Shown here: in pieces, positions 1 through 11,419 of the stretch
Position numbering within the stretch: position 1 is the stretch's first letter
Layout: every line of letters starts with the position of its first letter
Source of the DNA: Asterias rubens
Taxonomy: Eukaryota > Echinodermata > Asteroidea > Forcipulatida > Asteriidae
Assembly (NCBI RefSeq): GCF_902459465.1
Contig: NC_047082.1
Coordinates: 12,276,807-12,340,806 of the forward strand
Length of the DNA stretch: 64,000 nucleotides
Reading direction: 5' to 3'
Position numbers and translations under genes: made by a program
Notes under the pieces: generated by a model
Database searches by the model: none
What the model was told of the DNA's origin: nothing
The model's input: the letters and a program-made list of their open reading frames with translations, nothing else

Positions 1-292
1 AGAGGTTGATGGTATAAAACACTGTGAGAAACGGCTCCCTCTGAAGTGCCATATTTTTCGAGAAAAAAGTAATTTTCCACGAATTTGATTTCGGGACCTC
101 GGATTTAGAACTTGAGGTCTCGAAATCAACTATCTAAACGCACACAACTTCGTTTGACAGGTGTGTTTTTTCTTTCATTATTATATTGCAAGTTTGATGA
201 CCGATTGAGCAAAAATGTTCACAAGTTTGTTATTTTATATGCATATGCACACTAACGGTGAAGGCTCGTCTTTGACAATACCAACAGTGTTG
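1..292 (+). repeat. TTAA-type MITE (family T1), left part outside the window
   Basis: The sequence matches the 6401-6778 copy from its 'GGAGAGGTTGATGGTATAAA' part to its right end. It contains the internal inverted repeat around 'GAGACCTC...GAGGTCTCGAAATC'. The right end is degraded near 270-292. Confidence 0.75.
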
Positions 293-479
293 TTTTGCAA
301 TAATTCAGCCTTTTTGCTGCGAGGACAGTTTTTTTTAATAAACCATTTCATCTATTATAATAATATCTATCTATCGAAACGATGCAAGGCAAATAGGCCA
401 TACTCAAACTATATTAAATAATATACTAACTGGTATTAAAGTCCTTATTAATAGACGAACAAACACAACTAGGTGTCGA

Positions 480-1045
480 AGGTGGCTCAAGCGCTAGACT
501 TGACTCAAGTGCCAATCCCGTTTAGTCCTTTAATTTCCAGTCCCGTCGCTGAACGTCAGAAAACTCCCCCAACCCGGTGCCGCGCCTCGGGCTGCAATTC
601 TCAGGACCCGTCTCCATTCGGGACAACAGCTCCATTCTCGGCGGATGTATAGGGACCTCTAGCACGAGAAAGACACTTGAATCAGGTCTTTTCTAGCACA
701 GGCCGATACAAGTACCTTATAGACCTTATTGTTTATCCTTACCCCATCTGTTATTTTTACTTATTTATTTATTTTTAATTTAATTTATTTTTTATTCTTA
801 ATATATATTTAGCATTTTCTATTGGTTTTTAATTTTCTGCTTTTATTATTGCTTTGTGTACTATATTATGTTAAATCTATATTAATGTTATTGTGTACCC
901 CAGATGTGGAGCAACAGATCTACGGATCATAATATGTATTTGCTTTTGTTGTCCCTTGCCCATCTTGGGGTATAATGTTGTCAATGTATTTTGTTTTGTA
1001 CTGTTATGGCGAATAAAATAATAATAATAATAATAATAATAATTA
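480..1045 (+). mobile_element. LINE-like 3' fragment with (ATA)n tail
   Basis: A GC-richer stretch (480-660) runs into a tail resembling the 3' end of jockey/CR1-like LINEs: 'TGTTGTCCCTTGCCCATCTT' near 948, then 'GGCGAATAAAATAATAATAA' and a pure ATA/TAA microsatellite at 1015-1043. No reverse transcriptase frame remains. The family is inferred from the tail only. Confidence 0.5.
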
Positions 1046-1050
1046 TGGAT

Positions 1051-1194
1051 TGACGTCATCCAGCCGCCATCTTAGAGGAAAAACGGTGACGAAACAATCG
1101 AGACGTACAGATTTGTACGCGCGGCGCACAGTATTGGCCAATGAGCAACCTCCTTTTGACCTCAATGTGAGGGCACCCTACTGAAATGACGTCA
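1051..1194. promoter_or_regulatory. Promoter-like cluster: two CRE sites, YY1-like site, CCAAT box
   Basis: Two full palindromic CRE sites TGACGTCA lie at 1051-1058 and 1187-1194. GCCGCCATCTT (YY1-like) lies at 1063-1073, and a palindromic ATTGGCCAAT CCAAT-type box at 1133-1142. CpGs are locally dense (CGCGCGGCGC). The arrangement resembles a metazoan core promoter. The transcript it would drive is uncertain: the SAM-domain gene 5 kb downstream is the nearest start on this strand. Confidence 0.4.
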
Positions 1195-1292
1195 TATGCA
1201 TAAGGTCTATTGTATTTCACAGTGATGTTTGTGTTTTCTTCACTTTTTTCTCTTCTCGTTGTTCTTTTTTACCCGTTTGTTTTTACTCACAG

Positions 1293-1421
1293 GACAACCC
1301 CGAGTATTCAATCGTGGATCATCATGGGCCTATGAGCGTTGCAGAAAGGCATAATGACTCCGATTCGGAGGCGTTCGAGAGTCACGTGGAAAAAAATCCC
1401 CTCACAATAACCACAGTCTAA
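1293..1421 (+). CDS. Probable terminal exon of a membrane protein (cytoplasmic tail)
   Basis: A pyrimidine-rich tract ending in TTACTCACAG at 1292 is followed by 42 open codons and a TAA at 1419-1421. The peptide begins DNPEYSIVDHHGPM and ends PLTITTV. It contains NPEY, an NPxY-type motif, overlapping YSIV, which resembles an ITIM or YxxPhi signal. An acidic Ser/Asp run (NDSDSEAFES) follows, and the final TTV fits a class I PDZ ligand (T-x-V). This is the composition of a receptor or adhesion-molecule cytoplasmic tail. Upstream exons must lie left of the window or in the repeat-filled 1-1290 stretch, where none was found. A chance frame cannot be excluded, but the acceptor, the low-complexity-free peptide and two coherent tail motifs support a real exon. 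Confidence 0.45.
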   Translation, partial: DNPEYSIVDHHGPMSVAERHNDSDSEAFESHVEKNPLTITTV

Positions 1422-2385
1422 CTTATTCCTTACGTTTTCTAAACAAATCTCAAGACTTCATAATTGTATCAGAACTTTATTTTAGTTTTTTAAAATAAGC
1501 GGGCAATTTAAAAATTACAAGTTCCCCACTTATTCGCCTGAAAATGATCAGAAAAACTGTCATTCTTGTTTTTAGCTTTGATTGAGGGCACTCTTTTTTT
1601 AGTGCTTTCAAAATCAGTTTGTACATGTGTCATTGCTTGAGCTTGTCATTTTTAAATGCAGTTATCTATTATTATAGTGTAGTTTTAGCATAACATTGCT
1701 TATGATTGAAAATTTCCTCATATTAAAATGGGTGAATTTGATTAGCTTCCCATGGTCGAGCCATTCTGGCCCAGAGCATTTTTAGTAGCTTTTATGTCAA
1801 CTTTTGTGGTCCCCCTGCATCAGACCTAGATCACGACGAAAACATTTACAATGGCTGCCATTTTGTTTAAATTCGTCAGAACCCTTTAAAGTGTGACACA
1901 CTTTTTACCCGTAAATCAGTAACTCTTTGAACTTGATGCTTTTTGTTTTGTATTTGTAGTTCCCTACTTTTGTGTCAAATTTGCATGTAAAATCAATTTT
2001 ACGTTGCGGCTTTACCTTGGCAATAAGTCTTTTCAATAACCCTCTCTGAGAGAGAAAATAGAATCAGTGGGGAGTCGTAGTAATTTTATCTAGCCACGAA
2101 AAATGAGCCCCGTGCTGCCAGAACGGTGCTCATTTTGCTTTGAAAGTGTAAAGAAGTGCTACCTGAGTATCGGATTTCAAATGGTGTACGTTAATAATTA
2201 TCTTTATTATTAATTATTGTTTACTGGCTAGCTAGAAGTACGAAAAAGAAACAGAACGTTATTAATATAAGGGAAAAAAATGGAATTAATATCAAGTTTC
2301 GACTAGCAATTGTCTACTCATCCAAAGCAACTAACATTAATCCCAATGTATCAAAACATTATTTCCGAGCCAGAATTTACAATCT
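1422..2385 (+). other. AT-rich non-coding stretch, possible 3' UTR of the 1293-1421 exon
   Basis: No frame with protein character is visible. It is mostly unique AT-rich sequence and could be the 3' UTR and downstream flank of the terminal exon. Confidence 0.3.
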
Positions 2386-2387
2386 AG

Positions 2388-2590
2388 GGCCCAATTTCAC
2401 AAAGCTACTATATAAGCACAATAGTTGCTTGGCATGAATTTGTTTTCCTTGATAACAACAGGATTACCAACCAATTATATTTTCACGTGATTTTCAGGAT
2501 ATGCAACAATTGGAAGTTTGGTTGGTAATCCTGTTTATATCAAGGAAGAAATTTCATGCTAAGCAAAGAAACAGGCCGAGTTTGCAGAAA
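2388..2590. repeat. hAT-like MITE (family H1), degenerate
   Basis: It starts at GGGCCCAATTTCACAAAGCT and carries the internal 'TTGATAACAACAGGATTACCAACC' segment shared with the copy at 10095-10343. The right end is degraded. Confidence 0.65.
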
Positions 2591-3309
2591 TCGGCGGGGT
2601 GAAATCATTATTGGGATGTAGATTTGTGGGAGTACTTTTGTTGGTGGCGCCCTTGGAATTAATTTTTGTTTCAACAGAGGGCGGTTGTAAAACAAATAAT
2701 GTTTACTTCCGTATTGACTGACTGTGTGACGCAAACTACAAAGCAACAATTATTTTCTTGATACATTAGTGCACAAGATCAGATGAGGTTCCGGGATAAC
2801 TAATTCTACTTTATGGTATGTATAATAACTAATATCGTATGAGATCGTTATTTTATTATCTAAAACATTCGAACGCAAGACTTAGTCACTAAGTTAGTGA
2901 TTTAGTCACTGTCTAACTCTGTCTGCGACTGTGTCCTATCTCATATCTTTAAAACAAAAAAAGCGTAACGGAATGGAACGCTGGAATTGGAAGGGGAATC
3001 AAACTTTTTACATGTTTTATATTATTGTGTGTTCGTACACAACAACAGTGACTCTGCTCTGCTGAGTATTTTAGGGCCTACTAGTAGGTACTAGTAATAC
3101 TAGTATAGGGCAAATGCAAAAAAAAATAGTTCCTTTTTTTCTGCTCACTCACTCACAGTCCACACCATCATTTTGCCCCACCTGTGTGGTCAACACGAGT
3201 TCTCCATTAATTCTACTTCTTCTACTACTTGGAGTTGGATGCTCAGTAAGGTCCATATGCCTAAAGCATGAAGACAGAACGTACTCGTAAAGCCATATTG
3301 GCATTAGCC

Positions 3310-3510
3310 TAGCTTTACGTATCACGGCCAGTGTTGTTGGTTTCGAGACCTTGTCTCGCCGTCTCTCAAGACCATTTTGCAAAAGTCTCGTTGTCCTTAG
3401 TAGGGCTGGTCTCCCCCTATGAAGGACTGGTCCCCCCTTTGGCCAAATGCCAGTAGAAATCGCGGCGGACCAGCTGAAACACCTTGCCAACTGGTCCGGC
3501 TGACCAGTCA
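3310..3510. repeat. Dispersed GGACCAG/CTGGTCC repeat
   Basis: It carries repeated GGACCAG and CTGGTCC words and is a reverse-complement relative of 5880-6040 (shared 'GGTCTCG..GACTT..', 'GACCAGTCAAAAA'). A 120-codon open frame on the minus strand across it has no protein-like features and is treated as spurious. Confidence 0.5.
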
Positions 3511-3892
3511 AAAATATCGGCAGGGGTACTACAGAACTACGACTATTTTATTTACCATTTTCAGGCTCGAATAAAACGTAAGACATTCACTCAAGGTTTG
3601 GATAAAACGTAAAAAAATCACTCGAAGTGCCGCTGAACGCCGGCAAACTTCCGACGATCACGCTGCATACACAGCGCAAAATCCCATCATGCAATGCAAA
3701 GGCTTGTAGTCTTTGTATTAGTTCACGTGTGGCAAAAAGTGTAAGAAATATTGAACGCTAGAGGGCGTTTCGGAATATTCGATAGTGTGGGAATAGACGC
3801 CCTCTATTGGTGAAAGTACGCGATAGCTTACAAAACTAGCTTCAATCGCCTTGACAGAAGACCACAAAGCAAAACACATTCTGTCAGCAGCT

Positions 3893-4165
3893 AGCCTTGA
3901 TCAAGGCTGTGTAATAGTTTGCTTACTTTAAAGCTAAAAATGTGCATAACCACAGCCGCACGAATGCGATGCCCGAATGCAATGCAACTCCTGTTCCGGT
4001 CCCCCCGACTGTCTTTAAATAGCACACCACGCTCTCTCACCCAAGGAAGCACACAACAGCTCTGTTTCCTCAGTCCAACACACACGTCCGCTACCGCTAT
4101 CGCCCACAATCCTAGCACGTGAGCCGTCAGGCTCACAGCATTGACGATCTTGTACACTTCCGGGT
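3893..4165 (-). repeat. CCTTGATCAAGGC repeat (family R), partial copy
   Basis: Reverse-oriented partial copy of the element at 4340-4768. It shares the terminal palindrome CCTTGATCAAGGC and the 'GAGCCGTCAGGCTCACAGC' palindrome. It faces the neighbouring copy head to head. Confidence 0.65.
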
Positions 4166-4339
4166 CTTGCGGTTACTGTAATGAGCGCGCTCTACTTGTA
4201 ATAAAAGGCTCTTGATTGGCCATTGGAAGTGGTCATGTTTGAATATAATGACGACGACGCGATTCCCATTGGGGCGGTCTGTTATAAAGGTCAAAATAAA
4301 GGTCAAATTTTGTGCAGCTGATTGGACGGCTGTAAATTA

Positions 4340-4768
4340 ATGATTCATATCCATTTCCTCTCGACCAACAATAATGGTGTGTGATTGGCTATTAGGAATG
4401 ATGTATTATTCATGAAATAAATCTTTGCATATCCACTCACCCCCCCATTTTCCACGGATTTGCGAAGAAAAACAATGAAACACATAAGCCACTCGGTTTA
4501 CAAGATCGTCAAGGCTGTGAGCCTGACGGCTCACGGGCTAGGATTGTGGGCGATAGCGGTGTGTGGAATAGCGGTGTGTGTGGGGGGCTGCGTACATGTA
4601 CAATGTACAGGCGCTGTGTGGTGCGTGAGAGAGTGCGGTGTGCTATTCTTTTTAGAGTCAGTCGGGGGACTGGTTGTATTATATCGCATTCCCGCGGCTT
4701 AGGTTTATCCTTGCTCTATGGTTTTAGCTAGAGTAATTGTCTACACAGCCTTGATCAAGGCTAGTCAG
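4340..4768 (+). repeat. CCTTGATCAAGGC repeat (family R)
   Basis: A near-full copy also occurs in reverse at 52192-52637. Both hold the same 80-100-codon open frame beginning MRRKTMKHISHS. The frame has no recognisable domain and its conservation is explained by the repeat. The ends carry CCTTGATCAAGGC. The superfamily is unknown. Confidence 0.7.
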
Positions 4769-5874
4769 CAGCATGGTCGTCGTCAACGGAGCAGATGTCC
4801 GTGTGGGAATAAGAGTCTAGCGTGTTTACGAAAAACGAGCGAGACGGTGAGGCTTCATTCAACAAAAATTACCAAGTTAGGATACTCTTGATGAGCAAAC
4901 AGTAGTATTTATTTGTGTTTAGCAAGGTTCTTCCGTCCTGATTTTGCGTAATTTTGTTGTTTTTTGGGGCTTGGTTTTTTTTTTGCGGGCGATTGGTGGG
5001 CGATCTAGTTTATTGTTCCAATCCATGGTTTTATTGGTCACATAATGCGCGGTTGTTTTTTTTCTTTTTTTTTCGGGTTGATTTCAAGAAAGACTTGGGT
5101 TCTAGAATGCAATCATGTGTTAAGGCGCAGTTGTTTTTGCTGCTTTTAAAAACGTTTTTTAAATGAAAATTTTGTTCACAAAACAGACGCCGGCACCGAC
5201 CATTCCATACACATAAATGCAAAAAATACCGTAAATTACATATATGCTTCTTCATGGATGTTGCATTTGCAACTATTTTGATGTCTACTTTTTGTTGGGT
5301 GTTTTTCTGAACAAAAGTGGGAAGATTTTGGGAGCTTCGGTATCGTGTAATGTTTATGAATACTTATTAAAACTACAATAATAGGCAATGTTTATACATA
5401 ATAAAATAACTTGAGCGGTCGCACATATCCCTCCCCAATACATAAAAAGTTATTGATATTATTTTAACAGTTGGTTTTAAAGTGGATTTTTTTTTAGTAA
5501 AAACTTTTTTTTTCTTTTTTTCATAAAAAAGTTCTTCTTACTTAGGAATACTTCGGTGTCGAGTGCTTTCAATAAACCGTGGACTTAAAAACTACCTAAA
5601 TAAAGATCATATTAAATTTTCCAATTTGCTCTGACAAATTTTTTGACCTGTTTTTAAATTAATTTTAATAACATTATTGTTTAAAGAAAAAATACTCTCA
5701 AATAATTGAGCCCCTTACTAACACAATAAATAAAGGTGGTACACATAAATAAAGTATAACTTCCAGTGCATGTAGTCAAGTTGGCGTTGCAATTCATGTT
5801 GAATTTTTAAATAGCGACGATCAGAAATCGAGCAGTTGGTATACAACAGTATACTATTAGTTTCAAAAAAAAAA

Positions 5875-6045
5875 AAAAAAATTGATGGACCAGTCAAAAA
5901 CATGGCGGACCAGTGAAAAATCAAGCCAACTGGTCCTGCTGGCCAGTTGAAAAAAAAGTTCTCGGATGTCAGGGTTTTGGTCTCGGTCTCGGACTTCCAA
6001 GTTCCAGGTCACGACAATAAGTGGACAACACTGACAGCACTGCCT
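5875..6045 (+). repeat. Dispersed GGACCAG/CTGGTCC repeat
   Basis: Relative of 3310-3510 in opposite orientation, preceded by a poly(A) run. Confidence 0.45.
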
Positions 6046-6215
6046 ACACAACTACAAACATTTTGTTCTTCTCTTCAACTAATGGAGTAACTATAGCATA
6101 CAGGGCAACACTCGGCGACAACCCTAATCTTAACCATTAACCCTAACCCTGGAGTGGACCTGCTTTCTATAATTGTACCGAATAATTTTTTTTTCACAAT
6201 TTCTACTTTTAACAG

Positions 6216-9200
6216 TGATATTCATCCAGCAATGCCATGGAAGAGAACACTAGCACAAGCAGTAGCAGCACCAGACTGGCTGGTAACCTTATTCTGGTAA
6301 GCATAATTTTTGTGCTTGCCAACTTTTTGTGCTTTAGCAGCTCAACATTATAAGATAAGGCCCTAATGATGCATGTCTCCAAACAGTCATTTGACGTTAA
6401 AGGCAGTGGACACTATTGGTAATTACTCAAAATAATTATTAGCATAAAACCTTTCTTGGTGACAAGTAATGGGGAGAGGTTGGTGGTATAAAATATTGTG
6501 AGAAACAGCTCCCCCTGAAGTGCCATAGTTTTGGAGAAATAGTAATTTTCCACGAATTTGATTTCAAGACCTCAAGTTCTAAACTTGAGGTCTCGAAATC
6601 AACCATCTTCACGCACACATCTTCGTGTGATAAGGGTGTTTTCTTCTTTCATTATTATCTCGCAACTTTGATGACCGATTGAGCTCAAATTTTCACAGGT
6701 TTGTTATTTTATGCATATGTTGAGATACACCAACTGTGAAGGCTAGTCTTTGACAATTACCAATAGTGTCCACTGTCTTTAAAAAATGGCCTAGCTGTTT
6801 AGAGCACCGGATTCAAACTACATGGTGTTTCTGAACAGCAGAGCGTGGGTTCGAGTCCCAGTCTGAACACTGTTTCCATAACAAGACACTTAACCATGAT
6901 GCGTCGTCCTTCGGATTGGATGTAAAGCCGTTGGTCCCGTGTGTTGTGTAAGGCACGTAAAAGAACACAGCGCACTTACAAAAAAGAGGAGGGTGTTCCT
7001 GGTTTGGTTGGCTGCATATTGCATGACAGCACCTTGTAAACCATAAAATGGTGCTACTATAGCTATAAACAGTACAATGTAGTTCTCATAATTAAAAACG
7101 TAGTCCCACATCCTTGAAGGAAAGTACTGTATGTTAAAGCGCCTTGAGCGTCACTAAGAGATGGATATGCCCGCTATATAAGAAGTCACTACTTGCAGAC
7201 ATTTTCATTGTCTAAAATGCTCCTTCTCTTCTCCCCCAGAAACCAAATGAGAGCAGTGGCAACAGTCGGAGTAAAAACACGAAAAAGACTGTGTACCATT
7301 GGGGCAATGCAGAGGTGATACGCTGGCTAAGGAAACATCACACACATTACTACAATCAATACAGCCGGGTATTCCAGGAACATGACTTGTCAGGTGAGCC
7401 TTGAACAAGAGTACCACTGTGGCAATGCCACGAAGCAGTCTAGTTCACTGAACACAAGTTTATTTTAAGGATTAGGAAGAAAATTAGGCGGTCACGTTGC
7501 GCGTTCCCGTGGATTTGTATTGTTACGTCATTCATTTTTTTGCAATAAGCACCGGAAGGTTAGCACGTGTTTGTGTGCGCCTGTTCGTAAGCAGCGCTAT
7601 GAAATTGAAATCGCCCAGTAAGCACAAAATGGCCCGCTAAGCAGCTCTATCAAATTTGGCCCTGGTGTCCCACCCCCGCCCCCCCCCCCCCCCTTCCTAG
7701 AGATTGACTTCTATTTTGTTTGTTTTTATGGCAGGGCGTGCCTTGGTGCGACTCGATCCAATTAGAATGGAGAAGATGGGAATCACAAACTCTGAACACA
7801 TGTAAGTTGTGAATCACTCAATTGTAGATTTATTATCATTTAAACTATCTTAATTGCTTGTTGGTGCTTGAAGATGACTTCAATGTCAAGACATGATACA
7901 GCATGATAACTTGAAGTGATATTCGGTGGATGGTTTTAACATCTTAAAACAGAAAGAATATATATTTTAAAAAGAGAAAGGGATTGTCAAAACTACTTTT
8001 GTGGTGTACTCATTTTCCCAAGGTTCTCCTGTGGCATGTGTGGTGGGCGGAAAATTACAAGTATCTACCCTCACGCTTAAAATGGTGTAAACTGCACTGA
8101 ATGCCCTCCCAGTGCAACATCACAAAGTCGAATATGACGTTGAATTTACCTTCCTCTTCAAGGATTTTGATTGGCCGTTTTTTTTATTTTATTTTAGCAT
8201 ACAAAGAAGCAAAAACAAAAATACAAGTTGGAATTAGCAGCTTTTCAAAAGACAAACTTTTTTATTTTATTTACATGGATTATATAATTTGAATAAGTTT
8301 AGTATACAAGTTATGTTCTGAATGGTAAGCAAAACATGATATTTACAAGTATAAAATATATTTGAAGGTTAAATAAATAATGCAAGAAAACAAAGTAGAA
8401 GTTGTTCTGTTTGTTACCCATTGTTTTTGTTTTTTTGTTAAGATCCTAACAAACTTTTTCTTATGATTGTGTAGGGCTATGCGTAATAAACACTTTAAAA
8501 TCACTCGGGTGGGATTAGAATCAACAACCTTTGCATTTCTAGAGCTATGTCTTACCACTAGAACACTGCTGGCTAGCCCGATGGCCAGAGGTAGTTTGAA
8601 TTCTGTGTGTTCAAATCCAAACCGAGTGATTTGCCTGTGGTTTTTTTTTTCCACTGAACTTGAGATCAAAGTACCAAGTAGTAGTACTTTATATCAGTCG
8701 GTGTTAGGGTAAAAACAAGTTAAATTGTTCAGACTGATGCAAAACTAACATATTAAATCGTTTCGACCCACCGCTAACACATAGTATTCAAACTGCCTGC
8801 AGCCCCTTGGCTAGCATGACCCAAGACCTTTTCATTGCTGGATCAGATGTCTTACCCCTGGACCACCATGCTAGTAGCATGGTGATGGTGGTCTGTTGGT
8901 AAGACATCTGATCCAGCAATGAAAAGGTCTATGGTGCGAGTCCCACCCAAGTGATTTGCTTGAACTAGGGAAAGTACCTAGTATACAGTGCTTTTAAAAC
9001 ACCCATCGTCGTAAGGGTAAAAACTAATTTTAATTTGATACCTAAAAGTATATAATGAATGTGACTTTACATTATGGATATTTTTAATAATAATAATAAT
9101 GGAAATTTCTATCACCGGTGTAAAAAAAGCAATACAATTTGCATCACATACAGAAAATAAACTTAACGGAGTGCTTCTTTAGGCTATATATAGATGAGTT

Positions 9201-9481
9201 TTTAAACTTTTCTTGAATATGCCAAGTGAGTTTTGAAAGTTTCACAGTTTCAGGTAGGGAGAGCCAAAGCCTCGATACTGCGCTCTGAAAAGAGTCCAAA
9301 TTTATTCTGGGTAAAAAGTGTAATGCTCTGACACAATAGTTTGTTATTTTATTCTCTTGTTAAGATTATCTCTCTTGATTTCAGAGCGGATTTATTGGAA
9401 CACATATTCCGACTGAGGTTAAAACATGAGCAGAATGAACTGAAAATACTTCAGAGCACACACCAAGCCGCTCCTCCATGA
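6216..9481 (+). CDS. SAM-domain protein, aveugle/SAMD10/SAMD12-like
   Basis: Four coding exons: 6216-6296 (ATG at 6237), 7240-7393, 7735-7801 and 9385-9481 (TGA 9479-9481). All have AG/GT borders, phases agree, and they join to 125 residues. The N-terminus is a short Ser/Thr-rich segment (NTSTSSSST). A basic linker (SRSKNTKK) leads into one SAM domain at about residues 38-112, recognisable by VYHW, WLRKHH, the D-x-SG-x-xL turn, MEKMGI and a closing basic helix (RLRLKHEQNELK). In flies Aveugle bridges KSR and CNK in Ras-MAPK signalling; SAMD10/12 are the vertebrate relatives. The MGI loop and the helix after the domain fit this group better than Ste50-type or polymerising SAMs, but orthology is inferred. 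The introns are full of SINEs and MITEs. The small size matches the family. Confidence 0.8.
6401..6778 (+). repeat. TTAA-type MITE (family T1), near full length
   Basis: Flanked by TTAA at 6397-6400 and 6779-6782. The ends are AGGCAGTGGACACTATTGG and the matching inverted CCAATAGTGTCCACTGTCT. The middle is a hairpin (GACCTCAAGTTCTAAACTTGAGGTCTC). It lies in the first intron of the SAM-domain gene. Confidence 0.85.
6789..7195 (+). mobile_element. tRNA-derived SINE (family S2)
   Basis: A degenerate tRNA head (A-box-like 'TAGCTGTTTAGAGCACC', B box GGTTCGAGTCC) is followed by the conserved core 'CGTCCTTCGGATTGGATGTAAAGCCGTTGGTCCC'-type segment, here split by a few changes, and the tail 'GCACCTTGTAAACC...'. 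Same family as 35875-36270. Confidence 0.75.
7440..7668. repeat. hAT-like MITE (family H1), variant
   Basis: Shares 'GGCGGTCA..', 'CCGTGGATTTG', 'TTACGTCATT' and the end 'GCTAAGCAGCTCTATCAAATTTGGCCCTG' with the 46290-46576 copy. Confidence 0.65.
8465..9015. mobile_element. Cluster of head-to-head tRNA-SINE copies (family S1)
   Basis: Two inverted pairs. At 8510-8640 and 8765-8965, B-box-bearing SINE heads face each other, giving near-perfect palindromes ('GACCTTTTCATTGCTGGATC...GATCCAGCAATGAAAAGGTC'). Tails such as 'AAAGTACCTAGTATACAGTGCT...AAAACACCCATCGTCGTAAGGGTAAAAAC' match the SINE at 15122-15322. Confidence 0.65.
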
Positions 9482-9764
9482 ACTTTCAGCAAAGGAGAAA
9501 AACAATCCCAGTGGCCCAGCACAATAATGTTGTTGATCTCTCTAGGAAAAAGGTACAGCCTAAACATTAAATTATTTATAGGGCTGTGCTGCCACTTAAT
9601 ACACCATGCAGAAACAACAGTTTTTAGGGTGTTTTTGTAGAAAGAAGGGCTTATACCCCAATTACATTTTATGTAGGATCTCAAACGACCCTTATTTCAT
9701 GAAATATGCTTTTTACATTCAGACCCTACTGGTTGGCAAAACCATAGAGATTTGCACCCGGCAG

Positions 9765-9840
9765 TCTCACAATCGCATACTGCGTCACGCCGCCATTAGT
9801 CGCATACAATCTTTGTCACGCCGCCATTAGTCGCATACTA
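9765..9840 (+). repeat. Short tandem duplication, about 35 bp x 2
   Basis: 'GTCACGCCGCCATTAGTCGCAT' occurs twice in direct succession, with a partial third match upstream. Confidence 0.6.
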
Positions 9841-10094
9841 AAAAGGGCAATGTTCCCTCATTTTGCCTAACATACTTCATGGAAAGGGTCTATTAAAGCG
9901 TACGTTGTACGTGCAGTTGCTTGGTATTAGTTTCTTTTAATCGAGTGCTTGAGATAGAAGACGTTAAAATGGCTATGTGTATATTGTATGTTGTACATTT
10001 TCTGAGATTTAACTTTACATATTATACCCCCCCCCTTGCATTGGTTACCTGATACTAATGTGGTGGAAGTATTACACTTGCTCTACCATACCCA

Positions 10095-10343
10095 ACCAGG
10101 GCACAATTTCATAGAGCTGCTAAGCACAACAAGTTGCTAAGCATGACTTCTTCCTTGATAAAAACAGGATTACCAATCAAATTTCAAGGTGATTTTCAGG
10201 ATAAGCAAACAACAGCTGAGTCTAGCAACAAGCAAAATGCAACGAATGGAAATTTGGTTTGTAATCCTTTTTTTTTTATCAAGGAAGAAATTTCAAGCTA
10301 AGCAAATTTTTGTGTTTAGCAGCTCTATGAAATTGGGCCCTGT
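10095..10343. repeat. hAT-like MITE (family H1)
   Basis: Terminal inverted repeats CAGGGCACAATTTCATAGAGC and GCTCTATGAAATTGGGCCCTG. The CAGGG start is typical of hAT ends. Length is about 245 bp. Confidence 0.75.
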
Positions 10344-10441
10344 GCAGCTGAATGATTTTGAATAGTTGGGCAAATGTTAAATCCTATTGTGAAGTTAAAT
10401 CCTATTCTGAAATCAAACTGTCTTCAGGCTTACCTTGTTAA

Positions 10442-10804
10442 AGACACTGGACACTATTTGTAATTGTCAAAGACCAGTCTTCCCTGTCTGTGTGTCTCAA
10501 CATATGCATAAAAAACAAACCTGTGAAAATTTGAGCTCAATTGGACTTCAAAGTTGCGAGACCCTTGTCACACGTACATGTGGTTGTGTGCTTTCAGATG
10601 CTTGATTTTGAGACCTCAAATTCTTAATCTGAGGTCTCGAAATCAAATTTGTGGAAAATTACTTCTTTCTCGAAAAGTACTCCACTTCAGAGGGAGCCGT
10701 TTCTCACAATGTTTTATACTACGAACCTCTCCCCATTACATGTCACCAAGTAAGGTTTTATGCTAATAATTATTTTGAGTCATTACCAATAGTGTCCACT
10801 GCCT
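10442..10804 (-). repeat. TTAA-type MITE (family T1)
   Basis: TTAA flanks at 10438-10441 and 10805-10808, reverse orientation, full central hairpin. Confidence 0.85.
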
Positions 10805-11071
10805 TTAAACTGAATACATGGCTCCTATCTTGCCATTCATGTTTATCAATAAACCCCTCCTCCTACTTTGAGACCATGTATCATCGTATACCCACTGGTT
10901 TTGAACGATACACTAGAGAAGAAAGTAAGAAGATAATATCTCCTATGGTGAATGCATCTACTAGATTAGTACACAGTCAAACCTGTATAAGGTACAACTG
11001 TATGAGGGCATCAATCAATTATTAATATTTATTAATTTAAATTATTGTTTATAGAAAAGTTAGAGATCAAA

Positions 11072-11322
11072 CCTGGGCCCAATTTCATAGAGCTGCTTGA
11101 GCAAAAATTCTGCTTAAGCAAAATAATCCATGCTTAGTAAAATCAGAATACCAGCCAAGACTCCACTCATTTGTTATGCTAAGTAAACAATAGCTCAATA
11201 TGAGTCACAAGCAATGTATAAGGCATGACATTTCGGCCAGTAACATGTGTAAAATAAGCAAGCTATTTTCGTGCTTAACCATTTTTTGTGGTTAAGCAGA
11301 TCTATGAAATTGGCCCCTGTTA
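11072..11322. repeat. hAT-like MITE (family H1)
   Basis: Ends GGGCCCAATTTCATAGAGCT and AGATCTATGAAATTGGCCCC, with 'GCTTAAGCA' subterminal words. Confidence 0.75.
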
Positions 11323-11419
11323 ACACGTTAAACAGTAAACACCCTCGAAGTGTATGTGTATGTGAGGTAGTACCATGCCGGTAACACTAGCTGCTGTACC
11401 CAGTATTAGATTAAATAGG

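Noticed and set aside
3149-3511. 120-codon minus-strand frame
   Set aside because: Overlaps a dispersed GGACCAG repeat related to 5875-6045 and shows no domain, splice signals or coding-like composition.
4460-4702. 80-codon frame MRRKTMKHISHS conserved at 52217-52513
   Set aside because: The conservation is that of the whole family R repeat, including non-coding flanks; the two versions differ by frame-changing indels.
6110-6155. CCCTAA/TTAACCC telomere-like words (also 20165-20200)
   Set aside because: Only a few irregular units; not a telomeric array.
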